DNA from: Adenophora triphylla var. japonica
Lineage: Eukaryota; Streptophyta; Magnoliopsida; Asterales; Campanulaceae
Length of the DNA: 64,000 nt
Direction: 5' to 3'
NCBI GenBank assembly: GCA_022495995.1
Contig: JAFEMH010002100.1
Location: forward strand, 1-64,000
Of this stretch, positions 59,691-64,000 are shown in pieces. Numbering within the stretch: position 1 is the first letter of the stretch; each line of letters opens with the position of its first letter. The position numbers were made by a program, and so were the translations under genes. The notes beneath the pieces were generated by a model that worked only from the letters and a program-made list of their open reading frames with translations, had not been told where the DNA came from and searched no databases.

Positions 59691-61774
59691 TTGGGAAGAG
59701 TCAAGCGCGTCATCAGCTTCGCCGTTTGTTCCGACTCCGGGTTTGTAATGTCTCGCATCTGTAATGATGGGGATAACGTCACTCCGCCTCCCGGACCCCT
59801 CGAGGCAGAAAGCGGTGGAATCGCCAGCGAACGTATGAGGTTACGACAGGAAGCACAGCTGAATAGCCTTATGGAGGCTATTAAGAGCCACGGTTTGGCC
59901 GCCAGCCTCAATCCCGATGGCACCTTCACCGTGGAAGAAGACGAGGATGCCAATCCCACTCTCAGCCGCCCTGATTACTCCAGGATGCCACCACCCACCT
60001 CCTATGGTACCGTTACCAGAACCCATGCTCCTCGGTCTTTGGGTCAGCCAGCTCCCCAACCAGAGGCCACCGGATCCATGCAGCCCGACGGCACAAACCA
60101 GTTCGCAGTCCCTCAGTGGGGACAAAGCCAGTACGGAATGTCTTCTCACGGTTGGGGTTATCTCGGGATGCCCCAACAAATTGGAATGCCACCTCAGTTC
60201 GGAACCGATCAATCCGAACCTTCACAAGAACGGCGCAGCTTGGAATGCCGCCACAACTTGGGTTTGGGGCGCCACGGTCAGAGCCCTCCTCGAGAATCGT
60301 ACTAGTTCAGCTCCTCACACAAATCTGTTCCTCACTGCACTTCTATGGGTTACCAAGCCTCCATCCCGTGTCATCCGAATCACCAGGACCGCAAGACCCC
60401 GGGTTATACACCCTCGCCTCGGCCCGCCATGCAATTCAACGAGTCGGACGGACGGCCCACATCTAAGCCTACTTATGGGCCCCATTCTCGAAATCCAAGT
60501 TATCCGGCTACATCGGGCTACCTCCACCTACTTTGCCAGTTGAAAATCAACAACAGCCGCAAGGTTCTATCCCTTCGCCCGTGCTCCTACTCATGCTCCC
60601 AGGGCAATTTGGGCCAAGGACGGTGTTTTCACCTACGTCCCCGGATCGGCTGCCCTCCACTCACCGCGCCAGTGGTAGCTCCTCTCTCTAACTCAGCCAC
60701 TAGCTTGAATGCCATGGCTCCGCCACAAGACCCTCATCTGGCCTGGTTCATGGAACAACACAAGGAAATGAAAGCGCAGATCGCCGAATTGACCGCTAAG
60801 AAATCTGCCTTCCGGCCTACGGACCCGGACTCCATAGTTCCCCTGCCCCACAAATTCGTGATGCCTAATCTGGATCTCTTTGATGGACCGCATGCCCGAA
60901 AACTCATGCGGACACGTATACCTTGGCGATGAAGGCCAAAGGATGTACCAATCGGCGGTTAGGCCGACTATTTCGCCTATCTTTGAAATCCAGTTCCTTA
61001 AAATGGTTCTTCCGTTTGAACCCTGAAGCCAGGGCTACATCGGACCAGATTCCCACTGCCTTCACAGAAAAGTACAAGGCCAACTTGGAGTGGGAAACAA
61101 ATAGGGTTGACCTACAAACAATGTGCAGGCGTCCAGACGAGAATGTTGGAGACTTCTGACAAGCGGTGGAACCCGAAGCTCGGCGAAATGGCCATCCCTC
61201 CTTCCGAAGAGGAACAACTGACATCTTCCGAGCCATGCCTCGAAACCACATCTCGAGAGCCTCCCTCGGTCACTTCCCGTACTCGCACTTACGGGCCATG
61301 GTTAACTCCGCGGCTAAGTTTGAAAAGGCTTACCAAATGACCATGCCGCCGCACCGCTTACGAGATATCGAGCTCCTCCTTCCAACACCGCCCTGCTCTG
61401 CTAAAGGCAAAGAGATGATTAATTACGCGGGACAGAATGTAATAACACAACTCCTTTGCTCCCAGAAAATCGGTCGAGCCCGCACCACGGGTCATGAACC
61501 TCGAAAACTTTAGAATGCCTCTGAATGACATCTTTAGGGGACTGGTGAAAGAAGGCTTGCTGCGGCCTTTGGAGAATTTCCAACCCAGGAATCCGAATGC
61601 TCCCGTGGATACTACAAAGTATTGCGCTTTTCATCAAGCCCATGGACATCTAACAGATAACTGCTTTACTCTGAAAAAGGCAATCCAGGGGCTGATAGAG
61701 CAAGGAAAGTTGGAAGGCCCCAAAGGGCCTAATACAGTCAAAAATCCTCGGCGAGGAACCATAATCAGGTAAAT
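59691..61774 (+). pseudogene. Gag of element B, frameshifted
   Basis: Capsid/nucleocapsid region. An N-terminal frame of 204 codons (59691-60305) includes RMRLRQEAQLNSLMEAIKSH and a Pro/Gly/Gln-rich part. After frame changes come LAWFMEQHKEMKAQIAELTA (60737-60796), FVMPNLDLFDG, LKSSSLKWFFRLNPEARATS and RDIELLLPTPP-type pieces. A Tat/Ogre CxxH-like finger, CAFHQAHGHLTDNC, is at 61623-61664. At least four frame shifts separate these blocks, in contrast to the open frame that follows. Confidence 0.75.
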
Positions 61775-64000
61775 ATGATTGAATGCGGAGAATCTTCGCA
61801 TGCCCAGGAAGATGCTGATGAAGGTCCCCAAATACCCGTGGCCAACCTTGTCGAGGATCCTGAATTCGGATTCCCCCTCAGCCTTGAGGATATTGAACGA
61901 ATCAACCCATCTTGGTCTCATGTCAAAAACTTCCTGCAAGAATACGAGGCCCGCTATTTCTCGGATGAAGGGAAAGCCGATACTGAAGAAATGGGGCTGT
62001 TCCGGTCAAAACATGAAAGGACCATTTACACAAGATGGTTAGAGCAGTCAAGAAAGATTGAACAAGAAAGCTTCCGACGAGCGCCTGTACTGGGGCTTAT
62101 CAGCAAAGAGGCCGAAGAGCATCTGGAGCTAGTACACTTCTGCAAGTTGGCTTTGGGAGAGGCCAAATATGATCCCGAGAACACCGAAGAATCAGAGGAG
62201 GAAGACTCCTTCTACATCCTACCGGGAGTCAAATACGTGCCACCCCCTCTTACTCTTCCCCCACAGTTTCTGGGTGGAGAAGCTGAATCGCAATTATCAC
62301 TTTCGGGAATGGGAGCATATGACAATTTCTGCGGCTGCACGCACCCATATTCCCCTAACGGGTTTGATCGGCGTTCCCTCTCAGCCGAAATCCCGATAGT
62401 ATGGGAAGATGATTCCGATGACAGCGACGACGATGAGGATGACGAGAGTAAAGAGTCAATTGAGGCCCCAGATCCGGAAACAATCTGGAACAATCATGCC
62501 AGAAATGAGCCCATGGGAGCCAGGCACAATGGTTGGTCGTCAGCAAGCGACGACGAAGAAACTTCGGAGGACGAATATGAGACCGAGGACATGAAGGCCA
62601 TGAAGTTTCCTGGGTCTGAACACGTGGATGTCTTAGAATTCAACACTGCCTACCATGCTTTGGGGAAAGGGTTTTCAGGCGTCCGATCCAGGCTGATAAT
62701 CGAAGATCTGATAGAAAGAGGGAAACTAACTCCCATCCGCCCAAATGAGAAAATAACCATGGTTAGATCAAATCCACCCCAGAACAAAGTAACACTCCTT
62801 GTCAGGGTTACCCAAGAAGAGGTCACCTTCCCCGAATGTATGTCAGCTTTCAGAGAAGTCCTAGAAACTGGCATGATACCGGATGCACCTCCCACACAGA
62901 ATGCTATAATCATTTCCAACTCTGAGTATTACAGAAAGGAACCAGAATGGTTGCACTATACTGGGGATGAGATCGAAAAGCCGCCGAGTCCCGACAATAG
63001 CGACTCTTGTTGCATGGTAACTATGAGCAAGGCAGGCTACGGGAACGAATCTGAGGACGCCCTAGCTCTGTTGGCCATCCAAGGGGCAACAACACAACCC
63101 CAGACTCAAAGGCATGTGACTTGGGAAGCAGTCATGAGAGCTGCCCAGGAAGGGGCCAGTACAGCTCAGCCCCTCACCGTTGCTAGACTCCGTCAGAACC
63201 AGTGGCTGATAGCTAAAAAGGCTCCCCCGTTGACCTTAGCAGCATTGAAGAAATCTAGTCAAGAAGCAACTGATGAGGAAGTTAACCTATTGACCCGATC
63301 CGGGCAAATCTTCCAAGGGAATCCCAAGGCAGACAAGAAGGCCACAGATCAAGCACCTGGGGAGAATTGCCGCCCCTATGCTAAGACAGCCGAAGCTCCT
63401 GACCCCGGAAAAGAGGATACCATGCTCACCCAGTTGAAGCAAACACAGGCCAACATCTCTCTGTGGTCCCTGCTCACCTCATCCTATCCCCACAAGCTAA
63501 AGCTGGAAGAGAGCTTAGCCCGCACCTTGGTCCCTATCGATGCTACTCCCGATGACGTGGTACAGCTGATTGGAAACATCCACTACGGGAACATAATCAC
63601 TTTCACAGATCTCGACCTCCCTCAATTTGGGGCTGATCATAACGAGCCTCTCTTCATCACAGTCCAATTGGATGAACGACGCCTCCCAATCGAATTGGAA
63701 ATTCCCTCACTCCGTGTACTGCTGGAAAGCCAGATCAATGAGGTCGAATGGCTCCAGAGTCGCCATGATGAATTGGCCCTGCTAGATGAGCGCCGATTGA
63801 AAGCAATGGAACATATCCGGGCATACCAAGGCAGAATGACCAGAGCCTTCGACAAGAAAGTAAAGCATCGGGAGATCCGAGAAGGTGATCTCGTTTTGAA
63901 AGAAAAGCTCCCGTTCCGTGTCAACCCACTTGGCAAATGGGAGCCTGTCTGGGTCGGGCCATACGTCGTCCAGAAGATCTTCTCCGGAGGAGCCATGCAA
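61775..64000 (+). CDS. In-frame gag/protease-linker to integrase C-terminus fusion, element B (partial, runs off window)
   Basis: An uninterrupted frame of 742 codons from ATG 61775 to the last base; I translated every codon and found no stop. Residues 1-400 are acidic linker (poly-Asp/Glu near 212-228, SASDDEETSEDEYETED near 264). Residues about 500-630 match the conserved region before the Ogre protease (LLTRSGQIF, WSLLTSSYPHKLKLEESL, HNEPLFITVQ at 622). At residues 637-638 (Leu-Pro) it switches to the integrase C-terminus: ELEIPSLRVLLES, RAFDKKVKHRE, EGDLVLKEK, GPYVVQKIFSGG. Protease active site, reverse transcriptase, RNase H and the integrase zinc finger and core are absent. Family knowledge puts several kilobases there, so this is a large deletion that kept frame. 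The ATG is the first in frame after the stop of the overlapping gag frame; true start could be by readthrough from gag. Confidence 0.85.
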   Translation, partial: MIECGESSHAQEDADEGPQIPVANLVEDPEFGFPLSLEDIERINPSWSHVKNFLQEYEARYFSDEGKADTEEMGLFRSKHERTIYTRWLEQSRKIEQESFRRAPVLGLISKEAEEHLELVHFCKLALGEAKYDPENTEESEEEDSFYILPGVKYVPPPLTLPPQFLGGEAESQLSLSGMGAYDNFCGCTHPYSPNGFDRRSLSAEIPIVWEDDSDDSDDDEDDESKESIEAPDPETIWNNHARNEPMGARHNGWSSASDDEETSEDEYETEDMKAMKFPGSEHVDVLEFNTAYHALGKGFSGVRSRLIIEDLIERGKLTPIRPNEKITMVRSNPPQNKVTLLVRVTQEEVTFPECMSAFREVLETGMIPDAPPTQNAIIISNSEYYRKEPEWLHYTGDEIEKPPSPDNSDSCCMVTMSKAGYGNESEDALALLAIQGATTQPQTQRHVTWEAVMRAAQEGASTAQPLTVARLRQNQWLIAKKAPPLTLAALKKSSQEATDEEVNLLTRSGQIFQGNPKADKKATDQAPGENCRPYAKTAEAPDPGKEDTMLTQLKQTQANISLWSLLTSSYPHKLKLEESLARTLVPIDATPDDVVQLIGNIHYGNIITFTDLDLPQFGADHNEPLFITVQLDERRLPIELEIPSLRVLLESQINEVEWLQSRHDELALLDERRLKAMEHIRAYQGRMTRAFDKKVKHREIREGDLVLKEKLPFRVNPLGKWEPVWVGPYVVQKIFSGGAMQ
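63676..63693 (+). other. Deletion junction inside element B pol
   Basis: CGACGCCTCCCAATCGAA. Left of it is the protease start (TVQLDERRLP), right is integrase (LPIELEIPS; compare LPVELEIPS at 739-765 of element C). Both sides encode Leu-Pro, so CTCCC-type microhomology probably guided the deletion. Confidence 0.65.

Overview
The window is a gene-poor, transposon-on-transposon block of a flowering-plant nuclear genome, probably a eudicot (inferred from the element families; no species can be named). I see no intact host gene. Everything that can be identified is a retrotransposon, a Helitron, a CACTA DNA transposon, a gene fragment carried by one of them, or a tandem repeat.

Left part (1-18691): two Ogre/Tat-type Ty3-gypsy elements face each other. 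Element C (+ strand) contributes a decayed integrase end (1-1182), two antisense genes (1946-3465 and 3966-6960), tandem repeats, and the first ~500 bp of its 3' LTR (9290-9796). Element D (- strand) sits in that LTR: its complete 3' LTR is 9797-11546, followed by its repeats and the same two antisense genes in the same order (13856-16701, 17163-18675). Because both elements keep the pair, the antisense module is a feature of the family. Next (18692-33355) is a 14.7 kb SIRE/Maximus-like Ty1-copia element with 1.4 kb LTRs, decayed gag-pol, and a 4 kb extra gene downstream of pol that has its own TATA box and a 5'UTR intron. Its flanks lack a target-site duplication.

Centre (33909 to about 54281): a 20 kb Helitron on the - strand, with a clear hairpin-CTAG 3' end, a Rep/helicase pseudogene and an RPA1-like gene. 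A 10.1 kb CACTA element (39700-49816, TSD TTA) is inserted between these genes. A second, 4.1 kb CACTA-like element (43329-47414, TSD CTA) is nested inside the first, within an array of TATAGGG heptamers. The outer CACTA carries an intronless, frameshifted copy of ribosomal protein P2. Several unrelated tandem arrays here share a ~167 bp period.

Right part (54282-64000): LTR A with primer-binding site and leader, joined at a short microhomology to LTR B, its primer-binding site, a decayed gag, and a 742-codon open frame running off the window. That frame fuses the gag-protease linker in frame to the integrase C-terminus, so reverse transcriptase, RNase H and the integrase core are missing.

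The most unusual signal is a palindrome, TCCG(TA or CG)CGGA. It is often paired at 31-33 bp and lies 32-33 bp upstream of the TATA box in all four Ogre LTRs and in one antisense-gene promoter.
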